Assembly: GCF_030064125.1 (NCBI RefSeq)
Contig: NZ_CP125957.1
Span: 5,698,501-5,762,500, forward strand
Reading direction: 5' to 3'
DNA: 64,000 nucleotides
Source of the DNA: Pseudomonas sp. G2-4
GTDB lineage: Bacteria > Pseudomonadota > Gammaproteobacteria > Pseudomonadales > Pseudomonadaceae
The stretch's first letter is position 1. Every line of letters begins with the position of its first letter. Positions 27,217 through 37,566 of the stretch are shown one piece after another. Both the position numbers and the translations under genes were made by a program. The notes beneath the pieces were generated by a model, which saw only the letters and a program-made list of their open reading frames with translations, had not been told where the DNA came from and made no database searches.

Positions 27217-27511
27217 TGTCTTGCTTCCTGTAGTTGGAGCCATCACCCGCTCGCGACTAAACGATGGGAGGCAGCTGTACGCAGGTTAGTCGACCGGGGA
27301 AACAAGAAACCGGCGCGTCCGAGGACGCCCTGCGCACAGCCACCATCAAGTGCAGGATGGGAATCCTGACTGGATGACGCCTTGCACAACCTGTTTCACC
27401 CTGGGCGACTAAACCCGATCACTGATGAGCAGTGACAGGTCCCAAACTACCGACGCGACCCAAGACGCACAAGCCGGCGGATTCTGGCGTAGTTGTAGGC
27501 AATGGCGCAAG
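27217..27511 (-). ncRNA. C4/P4-CI-like antisense RNA leader, copy 2
   Basis: Same architecture as copy 1: conserved block 27467-27511, identical TCACTG/CAGTGA hairpin (27419-27435), element A GGTTTAGTCG (27406-27415), 72-base core (27270-27341) with hairpin GCGTCC-TC-GGACGC and element B CGACTAACC (27284-27292), and element C CGTTTAGTCG (27254-27263) before the ribosome-binding site. Relative to copy 1, A and C change from CGCAG to AGTCG and B changes from CTGCG to CGACT, so pairing is preserved by compensatory changes. The internal hairpin also covaries. Confidence 0.77.
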
Positions 27512-27582
27512 GCGATGTCGGTCTTGGCTAGTCTCGTGGAGTCACGATAAACAGCTGGCCGGAATGTTGCTGATACACCGCT

Positions 27583-27606
27583 ATCGCGAGCAGGCTCGCT
27601 CCCACA
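27583..27606. repeat. Single family-A REP unit
   Basis: One family-A unit with a single change (CAGG for CAAG) in the gap between cassette 2 and levansucrase. I see no gene in 27512-27808. Confidence 0.85.
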
Positions 27607-27808
27607 GAGGAGCTTGTGTACATACGTCGAAGGGGAATGCATTCGCAACTGACTGCATCCTTGCAGCCAGTCGCGAAGAGGGTTACGACTCGTTGTTCAA
27701 CGGGGCTCGCGAGCAACATCGCAATAAATCAGGCGGAATATCTCGATCATATCCACAACGGTTTTGTCATCGACCTCAAACCCGCTGCCCTGCCCCCCTG
27801 TGTTGCTA

Positions 27809-29083
27809 TTACTTAAGCGTAACGTCGAGCATCGGCGGGATGTACCCGTAGTCGTACTCGCCCACCACAAACGTCTGCTGCCCTTTTATTTTCAAGCCCA
27901 CCGTGGGTGCCTCTGTGCCACCCACACGAATCTGCGTGCCGGTTTCGTCGGTCGGTACGCTGTCGATAAAGGAGGTCACCAGGCCGTTTGGCATCACATA
28001 GTGCGAGTAGGTCTGGAATGGCTGGGAGGACGGGTTGCCCAGCACCAGGCCGGAACCGTTGAGCGGCACGTAGGGGCCGAACAGCGAGTCCGCGACAAAA
28101 CCGTACACGCCGTCCGGCCCGGTCACACCGTCGCCATAGGTGAAGGTGTGGCTGATCGTGAACAGGTAGTACTTGCCATCCTGGAACACGAAGTGCGGGC
28201 GCTCGGTCTGGTCGTTGACGCCCACGGCGGTCAGCAGTGGCGGCAACATTTCCCAGTCGTCGCCGTCTGCGTCGCGGGCCACGGCGATGCCAACGCAGGC
28301 CGTCTGGAAGCGCGAGTTGCCGACGTCTTCATAACCCGGTGGCACGTCGCCGATTTCCGCTTCTCCCACCTTGTGCGAGCCGCGCTCACCGGCCACGTTG
28401 CCCTCGAACAGCATGTACAGCTTGCCGTCGTTCGGATCGCGGAAAGGCCATGGGTCGCGGAAGCCCCAGAAAGCGTTTTGGGCTTCGGTCTGGTACATGT
28501 TGCCGTCGGCCTCGAACAGCGGCTTGACCTTCTCGAAGCCGACCATGCTGACACCATGTTCGGTGGTCACGACCCGACCGCGCACTTTGACGATGGTCGC
28601 GCCCGGGGTGACGGCGGTGTAATACAGGTCCACTTCACCTCGGTCGTTCAACAGGATCGGCGTACCGGCCCATTCGCGAGCGGTCGGCGAAACGCCTTCG
28701 GCCATTACGCGGCCGCCGAATTCCCAGTGCTTGCCGGTACGGGAAAACCAGTAGTACATCTTTGCCCGACCGTGACGATCGTTCCAATCGCGGAGGATGT
28801 CGTAGTTGCCGTTCTCATCGAGGTACGCCGGGTCGTTTGGATGACGATCGGCCGTCAGGGTGAAGATCACCGACCAGCCGTCGACGGACGTCACGTTACC
28901 GTCCAAGTCGCGTAGGGGCATGGTGTCCCAGATGAACACGTCGTTGTTCAGTACTGGGAAATCCGCGCTGACCAGAGGTTGAGTGGTGGTGGGATCGTCC
29001 GCCCGGACTTTCAACGCATCAGCGCGGGTCCAGAGGCTGGGTTGATGGGGGGTTACGCCGAATTTTTCAGTGGTGGTTTTCAT
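27809..29083 (-). CDS. lsc: levansucrase (GH68)
   Basis: 424 residues, the usual length for Pseudomonas levansucrase (P. syringae about 431). It splits sucrose, transferring fructosyl units to levan and releasing glucose. The three GH68 catalytic residues are at Asp53 ([10 protein letters not shown], nucleophile), Asp210 (GFRDPWPF, transition-state stabiliser) and Glu294 (QTERPHF, acid/base), a constant offset of nine from the P. syringae numbering as I recall it. No cleavable signal peptide is visible, as in other Gram-negative levansucrases secreted by a signal-peptide-independent route. It appears to be a single-gene unit. Confidence 0.95.
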   Translation of the reverse strand: MKTTTEKFGVTPHQPSLWTRADALKVRADDPTTTQPLVSADFPVLNNDVFIWDTMPLRDLDGNVTSVDGWSVIFTLTADRHPNDPAYLDENGNYDILRDWNDRHGRAKMYYWFSRTGKHWEFGGRVMAEGVSPTAREWAGTPILLNDRGEVDLYYTAVTPGATIVKVRGRVVTTEHGVSMVGFEKVKPLFEADGNMYQTEAQNAFWGFRDPWPFRDPNDGKLYMLFEGNVAGERGSHKVGEAEIGDVPPGYEDVGNSRFQTACVGIAVARDADGDDWEMLPPLLTAVGVNDQTERPHFVFQDGKYYLFTISHTFTYGDGVTGPDGVYGFVADSLFGPYVPLNGSGLVLGNPSSQPFQTYSHYVMPNGLVTSFIDSVPTDETGTQIRVGGTEAPTVGLKIKGQQTFVVGEYDYGYIPPMLDVTLK

Positions 29084-29560
29084 AAGGTAAGACCTCGTCC
29101 ATGAATGGATTCAAATAAATGATGCTTTAGAAATACTGGATGCGCATACAGTGAAGCCACCTTATAGAGGCTCATGCATGCGGGTCAAGCAAAAAAATGC
29201 ATTTGTGCATATTTTGATTTTTCTTGAAGCTGATACGTTTCAGCCTTGAGCGTTTGCAGAAGTTTGTTCTCGGGGAGATCGACGACGTTGCCAGCACGCT
29301 CGGTGCTCTGAGCCGCTGCTCAGTGGAAAGCGCGCGTAACTGGCAACAGGCGGAAGTAGTGCATAGAGGGATTGCTCAACTGAGCTTGCGCGTCGTGCGT
29401 AAAGCCCAACATAAGGCGGGGAGTCAGTGATTCTGATGTTGACTGGTGTATCGCTATCGCGAGCAAGCTCGCTCCCACAGGGTATGCGGTGGCTGTGTGG
29501 TTTGTGCAGAAAAGCATCAGGCAGGTGACCAAATCTGCCCGATGCCAGCGACCTGACTAA
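29084..29560. other. Gap upstream of levansucrase
   Basis: 477 bases. Close to lsc is an AT-rich stretch with the inverted repeat ATGCA-TTTG-TGCAT (29197-29210), a plausible part of the lsc control region. The middle part (29224-29430) is open in one plus-strand frame, but I recognise nothing in it. A family-A REP unit lies at 29455-29478. Confidence 0.5.
29455..29478. repeat. Single family-A REP unit
   Basis: One perfect family-A unit between the lsc upstream region and the end of the aldehyde dehydrogenase gene. Confidence 0.88.
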
Positions 29561-30973
29561 TCACCCCAACGTATTCAAACAAACCACCTTCGGCTGGGTC
29601 ATTTCCTCATACGCAAACCGCACCCCTTCCCTGCCCAAACTGCCGTACTTGGAGCCGCCAAACGGCATCGCATCGAACCGAAAATCCGACGAGTCGTTGA
29701 TCATCACGCCGCCCGCCTCGATCCGCCGAGCAGCGCTCATCGCCGTTGCCAAGTTGTTGGTGAAAATCCCGGCATGAAGGGCGTATTCAGGTTCGTTAGC
29801 CAGCGCGATAGCCTCATCAAACGCGTCGAACGGCTGCAACACCACCACCGGTGCGAAGACCTCGTTGCGCCAGAGTCGGCTGGCATGGTCGACGTTTTCC
29901 AATACCGTAGCGGCATAGCAGGCGCCTTGGCGGCGGTGGCCGCAGAGTAAGGTGGCGCCTTGTTGCAGGGCTTCGTTCACCACGTGTTCGGCGTTTTGCG
30001 CGGCTTGGTGGGTGATCATCGGGCCGATGTCGGTGTGGGCGAGCAGTGGGTTGCCGACCACGAGGGCTTGGGCCTTTTGGACGAAGCGTTCGCGGAAGGC
30101 TGCGTAGATCGGTGCCTGGATGAGCAGGCGTTGGGTGCCGATGCAGTTTTGGCCGGCGGCCCAGAAGGCGCCGGAGATGCAGCTGTCGACGGCGGCGTCG
30201 AGGTCGCAGTCGGCCATGACGATGACGGGGGCGTTGCCGCCCAGGTCCATGGCGAGTTTTTTCAGGCCGGCGGTGCGGGCGATTTGTTCGCCGGTGACGA
30301 AGCCGCCGGTGAAGGAGATCATGCGTACGTCGCGGGCGGCGACCAGGGCTTTGCCGAGTTCGGCGCCGCCAGTGGCGACGGTGACCACGGATTCGGGCAG
30401 GCCGGCCTCGACCAGGCAGGCGACCAGTTTGAGCGCCGACAATGGGGTCAGCTCGGACGGTTTGAGGATCACCGCGTTGCCGCCGGCAATGGCCGGGCCG
30501 AGTTTGTGGGCCACCAGGTTCAGCGGGTCGTTGTAGGGGGTGATGGCGACGATCAGGCCCAGGGGTTCGCGGGTGAACCAGCCCTGGCGCGACTCAGCGC
30601 CTTCGTAGGCGTCGAACGGCACCACTTCGCCAGCGTTGCGCCGGGCTTCTTCGGCGGAGAGCTTGAGGGTGTTGATGCAGCGTTTGACTTCTTTTTCCGC
30701 CTGCTTGAGGGTCTTGCCGGCTTCGTCGACGATCAGCCGGGCGAAGGTTTTGGCGTCGCGTTGGATGTTCGCGGCGGCCTGTTCGAGGATGCTGGCGCGG
30801 CGATGACGGGGCAGCGCGGCGCAGGCTCGGGCGCCGTTGCGCCCGGTTTCCAGCAATTGCGGTACTTGGCTGGCGCAGACGTCGGCTACGGTGCCGACGA
30901 CGGAGCCGTCGTACGGGTTGAGGACTTCGATTTGCGGCTCGGTCACAGCCAGGGCCAGACGGGAGACGTTCAT
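29561..30973 (-). CDS. NAD(P)-dependent aldehyde dehydrogenase (semialdehyde type)
   Basis: 470 residues from ATG 30973 ([14 protein letters not shown]); the longer open frame reaches into the upstream gene. ALDH features: [51 protein letters not shown]-type segment [13 protein letters not shown] and catalytic Cys in [10 protein letters not shown]. The gene follows the homoserine dehydrogenase gene by four bases, so it is co-transcribed with it. A coherent idea is oxidation of aspartate 4-semialdehyde, formed from homoserine, to aspartate, but the substrate is not shown by sequence. Confidence 0.85.
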   Translation of the reverse strand: MNVSRLALAVTEPQIEVLNPYDGSVVGTVADVCASQVPQLLETGRNGARACAALPRHRRASILEQAAANIQRDAKTFARLIVDEAGKTLKQAEKEVKRCINTLKLSAEEARRNAGEVVPFDAYEGAESRQGWFTREPLGLIVAITPYNDPLNLVAHKLGPAIAGGNAVILKPSELTPLSALKLVACLVEAGLPESVVTVATGGAELGKALVAARDVRMISFTGGFVTGEQIARTAGLKKLAMDLGGNAPVIVMADCDLDAAVDSCISGAFWAAGQNCIGTQRLLIQAPIYAAFRERFVQKAQALVVGNPLLAHTDIGPMITHQAAQNAEHVVNEALQQGATLLCGHRRQGACYAATVLENVDHASRLWRNEVFAPVVVLQPFDAFDEAIALANEPEYALHAGIFTNNLATAMSAARRIEAGGVMINDSSDFRFDAMPFGGSKYGSLGREGVRFAYEEMTQPKVVCLNTLG

Positions 30974-30977
30974 GGTT

Positions 30978-32027
30978 TTACTCCTGGTTGCGGGCGGCGG
31001 ATTGGTGGATGTTGATGATGTCTGACAGCAGCGCGAAGGCGGTTTCGGTGCGGCCTGCGCCGGGGCCGGACACGGTGACGGCGCCGAGCAGTTCACTGGT
31101 GAAGGACACGGCGTTGGTGGCGCCGCTGATGCTGGCCAGTGGGTGGTCGTTGTTCAGCAGGCGCGGTTCGACGCTGGCGCTGATGGCGCCGTCGGTGTTG
31201 CGTGTGGCGGCGCCGATGAGTTTCCAGCGGGCGCCGTCCTGGCGGGCTTTTTCGATGTCGTCCAGGCCCAGGGCGGAGATGCCGTTGCAGGCGACGTCGT
31301 TGACGGTGAGCTTGGCGTCCAGCAGTTCGTTGGCGAGGATGACGACTTTGAGGCGCACGTCATGGCCTTCGACGTCCGCGGTTGGGTCGGCTTCGGCGTA
31401 GCCCAGTTCCTGGGCTTTTTTGACTGCTTCGACAAACCCGAGGCCGCCTTCCATGCAGGTGAGGACGAAGTTGGAGGTGCCGTTGAGGATGCCTTCGAAA
31501 CCGGTGATTTCACTGCCGGCCAGGGATTGTTTGGCGAGGCGAATGACAGGGGTGCCGCTCATCACCGAGCCTTCGTATTCGAAGGCGACGTTGTTGTGCT
31601 GGGCCAGGGCTTTGAGTTCGGCGCCGTGCAGGGCGATGGGGCCTTTGTTGGTGGTGACCACGTGTTTGCCGCGTTCCAGCGCCCAGCGGCAGAACGAGGT
31701 GGCAGGCTCGCCGTCCACCGGGTTGGTGAAGGTGGCTTCGGCGATGATGTCGGCGCCGCTGTCTTTGATCACGGCTTCATTGAGGGCTTCGGCGGTGCCG
31801 GTTGGCCATTGGGCGAACGCGCCTTGGGTGGCTGGGAGTTTGGCGAGCAGTGCGGCGTCGAGGCCTTCGCGGTTGATGATTGAGCCGAGGAACAGGTCGG
31901 TTACTCCGACGATTTTCAGGGTGAAGCCGAGTTCGGTTTTCCAGCGGTGGTTGCGCTCGGCAATCAGTTGAGCCAATGCCCGGTTTACACCGCCGAAGCC
32001 GACCAGCGCGAGTTTGTATTCAGTCAT
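30978..32027 (-). CDS. homoserine dehydrogenase lacking the ACT domain
   Basis: 349 residues, shorter than the usual Pseudomonas Hom (about 434) because it ends after the catalytic domain. N-terminal Rossmann motif [16 protein letters not shown], then [60 protein letters not shown] segment [16 protein letters not shown]. It interconverts aspartate 4-semialdehyde and homoserine. Without the C-terminal ACT domain it should escape threonine feedback, which suits a catabolic or special-purpose role. Cotranscribed with the ALDH gene; a REP array lies between it and the lrp gene upstream. Confidence 0.9.
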   Translation of the reverse strand: MTEYKLALVGFGGVNRALAQLIAERNHRWKTELGFTLKIVGVTDLFLGSIINREGLDAALLAKLPATQGAFAQWPTGTAEALNEAVIKDSGADIIAEATFTNPVDGEPATSFCRWALERGKHVVTTNKGPIALHGAELKALAQHNNVAFEYEGSVMSGTPVIRLAKQSLAGSEITGFEGILNGTSNFVLTCMEGGLGFVEAVKKAQELGYAEADPTADVEGHDVRLKVVILANELLDAKLTVNDVACNGISALGLDDIEKARQDGARWKLIGAATRNTDGAISASVEPRLLNNDHPLASISGATNAVSFTSELLGAVTVSGPGAGRTETAFALLSDIINIHQSAARNQE

Positions 32028-32149
32028 TTTTGTTGTGCCCTTGATCCGGGGGGGGTTGTTGGGATCTAGGTTAGGGGGGTGGGGTGGGCAGTGAAATATG
32101 GCAATTTGCTCTATTTTATGGGCGTTTTGACCAGGGGGTGGGCAAGCTG

Positions 32150-33190
32150 GCAGGCATGGGAAAAAGCCAATGGGGGTTGGCTTTGTAGGTCAGGTTGATG
32201 GGGTTTATGTGGCGAGGGAGCTTGCTCCCGCTCGGTTGCGCAGCGACCGCCGAAAGCGGGGGCTGCTGCGCAGCCCAGCGGGGATAAATCCCCTCGCCAC
32301 AGGTTAATTCTTTGCCATGAAGTGGCCGCCAAAAAGCGGGGGCTGCTGCGCAGTCCAGCGGGAGCAAGCTCCCTCGCCACGGGGTTTTGTGGGGGGCAGA
32401 TGACTTCACTTGGACCCCATCATCTGAGGCGGCGGGCATGGAAAAAGCCAATGGGGGTTGGTTTTGTAGGTCAGGTTGCTGGGGTTTATGTGGCGAGGGA
32501 GCTTGCTCCCGCTCGGTTGCGCAGCGACCGCCGAAAGCGGGGGCTGCTGCGCAGCCCAGCGGGAGCAAGCTCCCTCGCCACGGGGTTTTGTGGGGGGCAG
32601 ATGACTTCACTTGGCCCCCATCATCTGAGGCGGCGGGCATGGAAAAAGCCAATGGGGGTTGGTTTTGTGGGTCAGGTTGCTGGGGTTTATGTGGCGAGGG
32701 AGCTTGCTCCCGCTCGGTTGCGCAGCGACCGCCGAAAGCGGGGGCTGCTGCGCAGCCCAGCGGGAGCAAGCTCCCTCGCCACCGGGGTTTTGTGGGGGCA
32801 GATGACTTCACTTGGACCCCATCATCTGAGGCGGTGGGCATGGAAAAAAGCCAATGGGGGTTGGTTTTGTAGGTCGGGTTGATGGGGTTTATGTGGCGAG
32901 GGAGCTTGCTCCCGCTCGGTTGCGTAGCGACCGCCGAAAGCGGGGGCTGCTGCGCAGCCCAGCGGGAGCAAGCTCCCTCGCCACGGGGTTTTGTGGGGGG
33001 CAGATGACTTCACTTGAACCCCATCATCTGAGGCGGCGGGCATGGGAAAAAGCCAATGGGGTTGGTTTTGTAGGTCGGGTTGATGGGGTTTATGTGGCGA
33101 GGGAGCTTGCTCCCGTTCGGTTGCGTAGCGACCGCCTGAAAAGCGAGGGCTGCTGCGCAGCCCAGCGGGAGCAAGCTCCCTCGCCACGGG
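32150..33190. repeat. Tandem array of about 201-bp units carrying family-B REPs
   Basis: The unit begins GTGGCGAGGGAGC at 32209, 32490, 32691, 32893 and 33094. The last four are spaced 201, 202 and 201 bases, and the first is 281 bases before the second because it carries an extra REP arm. Each unit contains a REP pair and the spacer with CAGATGACTTCACTTG and CCAATGGGGGTTGG. The array occupies the whole lrp-hom gap. Apparent long open frames on both strands are repeat translations. Confidence 0.93.
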
Positions 33191-33204
33191 GGTGATGGCC
33201 GGCT

Positions 33205-33642
33205 TTAGACCACCGATGACAGTACGAACGAAGTCACGGTGTTTTCCACGCCAGGCAGGGCGGAGATTTCCTTCCAGACTTTGTGCACCCGTTCCGGGTT
33301 CGCCGCGCCCACCCGCAGCATCAGGTCGAACTCGCCGCTCATCACGTCGCACTGGAGCACTTCCGGCATGGCGCGCAAGGCTTGGAGCACTTCGGCGCCG
33401 CGCATGCGGTCGTAGCGGTAGACGAAGATCACTGCGTTGATGTTCGACGACGCGTGTGCGCCCTCCCCGGTGCGCACGGTGTAGCCCTGGATCGCGCCGT
33501 CGCGTTCGAGGCGTTCGATGCGTTGGCGTACGGCGTTGCGCGAGAGGTTGACCTTGGCCGCCAGTTCGGCGTGGGCGGCGCGGGCGTTGAGGCGCAGTTC
33601 GGCGAGGATGCGTTCGTCGAGGGGGTCGAGAATTCGCTTCAT
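33205..33642 (-). CDS. Lrp/AsnC-family transcriptional regulator
   Basis: 145 residues: N-terminal helix-turn-helix (LDERILAELRLNARAAHAELAAKVNLSRNAVRQRIERLE) and C-terminal RAM/ligand-binding domain (VFVYRYD, VLQCDVMSGEFDLMLRV, PGVENTVTSFVLSSVV). Such proteins sense amino acids as octamers. It begins 9 bases after the threonine synthase-like gene ends, so the two are co-transcribed, and it is a good candidate for control of the surrounding amino-acid genes. Confidence 0.92.
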   Translation of the reverse strand: MKRILDPLDERILAELRLNARAAHAELAAKVNLSRNAVRQRIERLERDGAIQGYTVRTGEGAHASSNINAVIFVYRYDRMRGAEVLQALRAMPEVLQCDVMSGEFDLMLRVGAANPERVHKVWKEISALPGVENTVTSFVLSSVV

Positions 33643-33651
33643 GGGGTTTCC

Positions 33652-35031
33652 TTACAACGCGCCGAGCAGTTGATGGAGAGCACTGAGGTCGTCCGGCTGG
33701 ATGCGATGGATCTGCGCCGGGCCGTGTTCCGCGAGCGCTGTTTGCTGCGGCGCAATGTTGATCCCCAGCTCGCCGAGCAGCGCCGCCGATTTGGCCGGGG
33801 AGATTTCCCCCAGGGTCACCATCGGCGCCACCAGGCTGCGCCGGTACAGGCGGGCCGCGAGCACGCCAGTGGCGGTGTGCGGGTCGATGATGTAACCGGT
33901 GTCGCGGTACAGCGAGGTGATTTCCTCCAAGGTCTGTTCATCGCTGACCGCGTAAGAGTCGATGATCATCCGCGCCTGCAACCAGAACTCGTTGGCGATG
34001 CTCATCTCGCCGCTGCTTTCGAAGGTGGCCATCAGCGCGCTCACCGCCTGGTCGTCGTGCCCGTAGAGTTCCCAGAGAAACCGCTCCAGGTTGGAAAAGA
34101 TCGACAGGTCCATGGCCGGCGACAGGGTCTTGTTGGCGCGCAACCGCGAGTAGTGATTCTTCAGGAACAACTGATGCAGGGCGTCATTCTGGTTGGTCGC
34201 CACGATCATCTGGGTGATCGGTAAGCCCATTTTCTGCGCAATGTAGCCGGCATACACTTCGGCAAAACTCGCCGCCGGCACGCTGAAACCGATCGGGCGC
34301 TGACCGCCGCCCAGTTGCAGCACGGCGTGGAAGTAAAACACCAGTTGCGCCAACACGCCGACCCAGTTGCTGGAGTTGAAGCTGATCGCCTCGTGCCCGA
34401 CGCAAGGCCAGTGCCGGAACAGGCGGCTGACGAGGGTCTGGCATTCGTCGAAGCTGCCGTTGACGGCAAACAGATGAACTCTGGGATGGGCCGCCGCTTG
34501 CAGGTGCTGGAGTTGTTCGTGGGGTACGCCGGCCTCGGGATAAATCACCACCACGGCGGTTTCTTCGCAGTGTTTGAAGGCCTCGATGGCCGCCAGCCCG
34601 GTGTCGCCGTTGGTGGCGCCGATCACCACGGCGCGCCGCTGGTTTTTCTGCAGGAAATATTGCACCAGCCGCGCCTGCAACTGGGCGGCGAAATCCTTCG
34701 AAGAACGGGTCGGCCCATGGAACAGTTCCAGGACCCATTCGTTGCGATCCACCTGATGCAGCGGCGCCAGGGAGCGATGGTTGAAGTGGCGACCCGCGTC
34801 CTTGAGCAGACGCTTGAGGTCGGCCTCAGGAATCGCCTCGCCCACGAACGGACGCATCACTCGATAGGCCAGTTCGTCATAGGACAGGGTCGACCAGTTG
34901 GCGATTTCCTGGGGTTCAAACAGCGGCAGTTCGAGGGGCACGAACAGTCCACCGTCCTCGGCCACACCCGATAACACGACTTTTTCGAAATCGACCTGCA
35001 CGGCCGAATTACGGGTACTCACATAGCGCAT
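33652..35031 (-). CDS. divergent threonine synthase-like PLP enzyme
   Basis: 459 residues from ATG 35031 (MRYVSTRNSAVQVDFE). It has the threonine synthase layout: N-terminal YVSTR, DGGLFVP, the PLP lysine at Lys112 in FHGPTRSSKDFA, IGATNGDTGLAAIEAF, FNSSNWVGVLAQ and a C-terminal PHTATGV. The lysine loop differs from the usual TLAFKDFA, and the ATSGDTG motif reads ATNGDTG, so the substrate may be changed. The canonical route needs O-phosphohomoserine, for which no kinase gene is seen nearby. The operon order is lysR, this gene, lrp. Confidence 0.82.
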   Translation of the reverse strand: MRYVSTRNSAVQVDFEKVVLSGVAEDGGLFVPLELPLFEPQEIANWSTLSYDELAYRVMRPFVGEAIPEADLKRLLKDAGRHFNHRSLAPLHQVDRNEWVLELFHGPTRSSKDFAAQLQARLVQYFLQKNQRRAVVIGATNGDTGLAAIEAFKHCEETAVVVIYPEAGVPHEQLQHLQAAAHPRVHLFAVNGSFDECQTLVSRLFRHWPCVGHEAISFNSSNWVGVLAQLVFYFHAVLQLGGGQRPIGFSVPAASFAEVYAGYIAQKMGLPITQMIVATNQNDALHQLFLKNHYSRLRANKTLSPAMDLSIFSNLERFLWELYGHDDQAVSALMATFESSGEMSIANEFWLQARMIIDSYAVSDEQTLEEITSLYRDTGYIIDPHTATGVLAARLYRRSLVAPMVTLGEISPAKSAALLGELGINIAPQQTALAEHGPAQIHRIQPDDLSALHQLLGAL

Positions 35032-35047
35032 GGTTGGCTCCGGCCAT

Positions 35048-35938
35048 TCATTTGAAACGATGTGCCTGCTCGACCAGCCAGGTGGCAAACATGACCGCGT
35101 CGGGGTGTTGGTCGGTGCCGGAACCGCGAACGAGGTAGAACGATTCGCTGGCTTCGATGCGTTGGGCGAACGGTTCGATCAGGCGCCCATCCGCCAGCAG
35201 GTCAGCCACCATCGACGAGCGAGCCAGGGCGATCCCCTGCCCCAGTTCGGCCATGCGCAAGGTGCACACCAGCGTGTCGAACTGCATACCCGTCGAGGAA
35301 TCAACGCTGTCCGCACCGACCATGTTCAACCAATAACCCCAGCCCTCTTCGTAACCCAGGACGTGGAGCAGCGGATGCTTCGCCACGTCTGCCGGCACCT
35401 TCAGTGGCGAACTCGCCATCAGGGCTGGCGAGCACACCGGAAACAAGGTGTCCCAGGTCAATCGCTGTGAAACCAGGCCAGGCCATTGACCGTGGCCCCA
35501 GCGAATTTCCATGTCATCTTCGCCGTCCAGTTCCTTGACCCAGATGTTGCTGATGTAGCGGATGTCGACCTGGGGATGGGCCTGGCGAAAGTCCACCAGC
35601 TTGGGGGCCAGCCAGTGCACGAAAAACGCCAGGCTGCCGCGGACCTTGATCGGCCGGCGTTTGTGCTGGCCAAAGATCTCGTTGGTGCCCACCGCCAGTC
35701 GCGTGATCGCGTCCTGCACCACCGGCAGGTAGGCCTGGCCCTCTTCGGTCAGGCCCAGGCCACGGGGCAAGCGCTTGAACAGCGCCACCCCCAGGTGACT
35801 TTCCAATTGGCGGATCTGCTGACTGACCGCGCCTTGGGTCAAGCACAACTCTTCGGCGGCGTGGGTGAAGTTCAGGCAGCGGGCGGACACCTCGAAGGCC
35901 CGCAGCCAGTTCAGAGGGGGTAACGGTTTTTGCTTCAT
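35048..35938 (-). CDS. LysR-family regulator (GcvA-like)
   Basis: 296 residues: N-terminal winged helix (PLPPLNWLRAFEVSARCLNFTHAAEELCLTQGAVSQQIRQLE) with the GcvA-type PPLNALRAFE start, and a periplasmic-binding-protein-like effector domain. It is on the same strand as, and 16 bases before, the threonine synthase-like gene. Two regulators (LysR and Lrp) flanking one enzyme gene imply control by both a specific effector and amino-acid supply. Confidence 0.9.
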   Translation of the reverse strand: MKQKPLPPLNWLRAFEVSARCLNFTHAAEELCLTQGAVSQQIRQLESHLGVALFKRLPRGLGLTEEGQAYLPVVQDAITRLAVGTNEIFGQHKRRPIKVRGSLAFFVHWLAPKLVDFRQAHPQVDIRYISNIWVKELDGEDDMEIRWGHGQWPGLVSQRLTWDTLFPVCSPALMASSPLKVPADVAKHPLLHVLGYEEGWGYWLNMVGADSVDSSTGMQFDTLVCTLRMAELGQGIALARSSMVADLLADGRLIEPFAQRIEASESFYLVRGSGTDQHPDAVMFATWLVEQAHRFK

Positions 35939-35995
35939 GGTGTTGACCTCGTTGACACCCCTTCCACCGAGCGCACTCGCCAGTCTCAGCGCTGG

Positions 35996-37417
35996 CTAGA
36001 ACGCATCGGACGGCTGTGCCATGGAGGCCACCGACAAGCGTTGCTCGCGGCTTTTGCGGGTAATGAAGTACACGAAATAGCACCAGGCAATGAATGGCAA
36101 GCCAAAGTACAGCGCCACCCGCTGTTCCGGGTCGAACGCGATGCCGATGCAGGCCAGGCTGCAGCAAATCAACGCCCCCAGCGGCACCCACGGATAACCA
36201 CGGACGCGGAACTTGAGGTCGCGCACATCGCCGCCATGGGCGACATAGTGCCGGCGAAAGGCAATCTGGCTCGCGGCAATGCTCATCCACACCACCACCA
36301 CGGCCAGGCCGGAGATCGACACCAGCGCCAGGTAGATGGTGTCGGCGGCGAACACGCTGCTGAGCAACGAAGCGGCGCCACCGGCCATGCTCACGATAAT
36401 CGCGTTGAGCGGCGTGCCCATGCGAGTCAGGGCCGAGAACCGCTTGGGCAGGTGGCCTTGGTCACTGAGGGTCCAGAGCATCCGCGAGGCGGCGTACAAA
36501 CCGGAATTGGCGGCCGAGAGCAAGGCAGTAATGATCACGAAATTCATGATGTCGGCGGAGTACGGAATGCCGATGTAGGTGAACACGGTGACGAAGGGGC
36601 TCTCGACGATCCCGGCCTGTTCGCGGGGCAGCAAGGTTGCCAGGACAAAAATGGTCCCGACGAAGAACACCGCCAGGCGCAGCACCGTGGTGCGAATGGC
36701 CCGCGGTACATTGCGCTGGGGGTCCTTGGTTTCACCCGCCGCGATGCCGATCAGTTCCGTGCCGGAGAAGGCGAACGAGACCGCCAGCAGCGTCATGACG
36801 ATCGGCATGAAACCGGTAGGGAACAGCCCCTCGCGAGTGAAGTTACTCAGCCCGATGCTGTGGGCCTGGTCGATGTTCAACAGGCCAAGGATGGCGCCAC
36901 CACCAATCAGCAGGAACACCACCACGGTGACCACTTTGACCAGCGACAACCAGAACTCGGTCTCGGCGAACAAACGCACCGAGACCACATTGGTGAGGAA
37001 CACCACACCGGCGAACAGCGCACTCCAGATCCATACCGGCGTGTCTGGAAACCATCGCGTCATCAAGATACCGGCGGCGGTGAATTCAGAGCCGATCGCC
37101 ACGGTCCAGGTCAGCCAATACAACCACGCCACGGTGTAGCCGGTGCCCGGCCCGAGGAAACGCGTGGCGTAGGTGCTGAACGAACCGGTTTCGGGCATCT
37201 GCACGGCCAACTCGCCCAGGCACATCATCACCATGTACACCATGAGTGCGCCGATGATGTAGGCGATCACCGCCCCCAACGGGCCGGCCTGGTTAACGGT
37301 GTAGCCGGACGTGAGGAACAGCCCGGTGCCAATCACGCCGCCCAATGCCAGCATGACGATGTGGCGCGTCTGCATTTCCTGTTTGAAGCCGGTGTGTTGT
37401 TGTTCTTTTATGGACAT
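35996..37417 (-). CDS. amino-acid permease (APC/AAT family)
   Basis: 473 residues from ATG 37417 ([15 protein letters not shown]), preferred over ATG 37429 because GAGAA lies at the right distance before it. About twelve transmembrane segments; the AAT signature is [26 protein letters not shown], followed by [39 protein letters not shown]. It is in the same orientation as the neighbouring amino-acid enzymes. Likely importer of the cluster's substrate; specificity not readable. Confidence 0.9.
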   Translation of the reverse strand: MSIKEQQHTGFKQEMQTRHIVMLALGGVIGTGLFLTSGYTVNQAGPLGAVIAYIIGALMVYMVMMCLGELAVQMPETGSFSTYATRFLGPGTGYTVAWLYWLTWTVAIGSEFTAAGILMTRWFPDTPVWIWSALFAGVVFLTNVVSVRLFAETEFWLSLVKVVTVVVFLLIGGGAILGLLNIDQAHSIGLSNFTREGLFPTGFMPIVMTLLAVSFAFSGTELIGIAAGETKDPQRNVPRAIRTTVLRLAVFFVGTIFVLATLLPREQAGIVESPFVTVFTYIGIPYSADIMNFVIITALLSAANSGLYAASRMLWTLSDQGHLPKRFSALTRMGTPLNAIIVSMAGGAASLLSSVFAADTIYLALVSISGLAVVVVWMSIAASQIAFRRHYVAHGGDVRDLKFRVRGYPWVPLGALICCSLACIGIAFDPEQRVALYFGLPFIAWCYFVYFITRKSREQRLSVASMAQPSDAF

Positions 37418-37566
37418 GGTTGTTCTCATGAAAGTGTTAGGGCGCGGTTTACGTCTGCGATAAGTCACAAGGCAGAGTCAAAACACGTCGCCGCTAAGTT
37501 TTATTATTATTCCTATTCATGAACGCCCCAGTGACCGCCTTGTCGTGGGGTATTGACGTTAAAACT

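Noticed and set aside
27764..28915. 383-codon plus-strand open frame opposite levansucrase
   Set aside because: Shadow of lsc, which has all catalytic residues on the minus strand.
32150..33190. CRISPR array
   Set aside because: Units of about 200 bases with near-identical spacers and internal REP palindromes, and no cas genes; not CRISPR.
32116..33352. Long open frames on both strands across the 32.1-33.2 kb repeats
   Set aside because: They are translations of repeated REP arms (recurrent REQAPSP and GSKLPRH strings) and carry no protein features.
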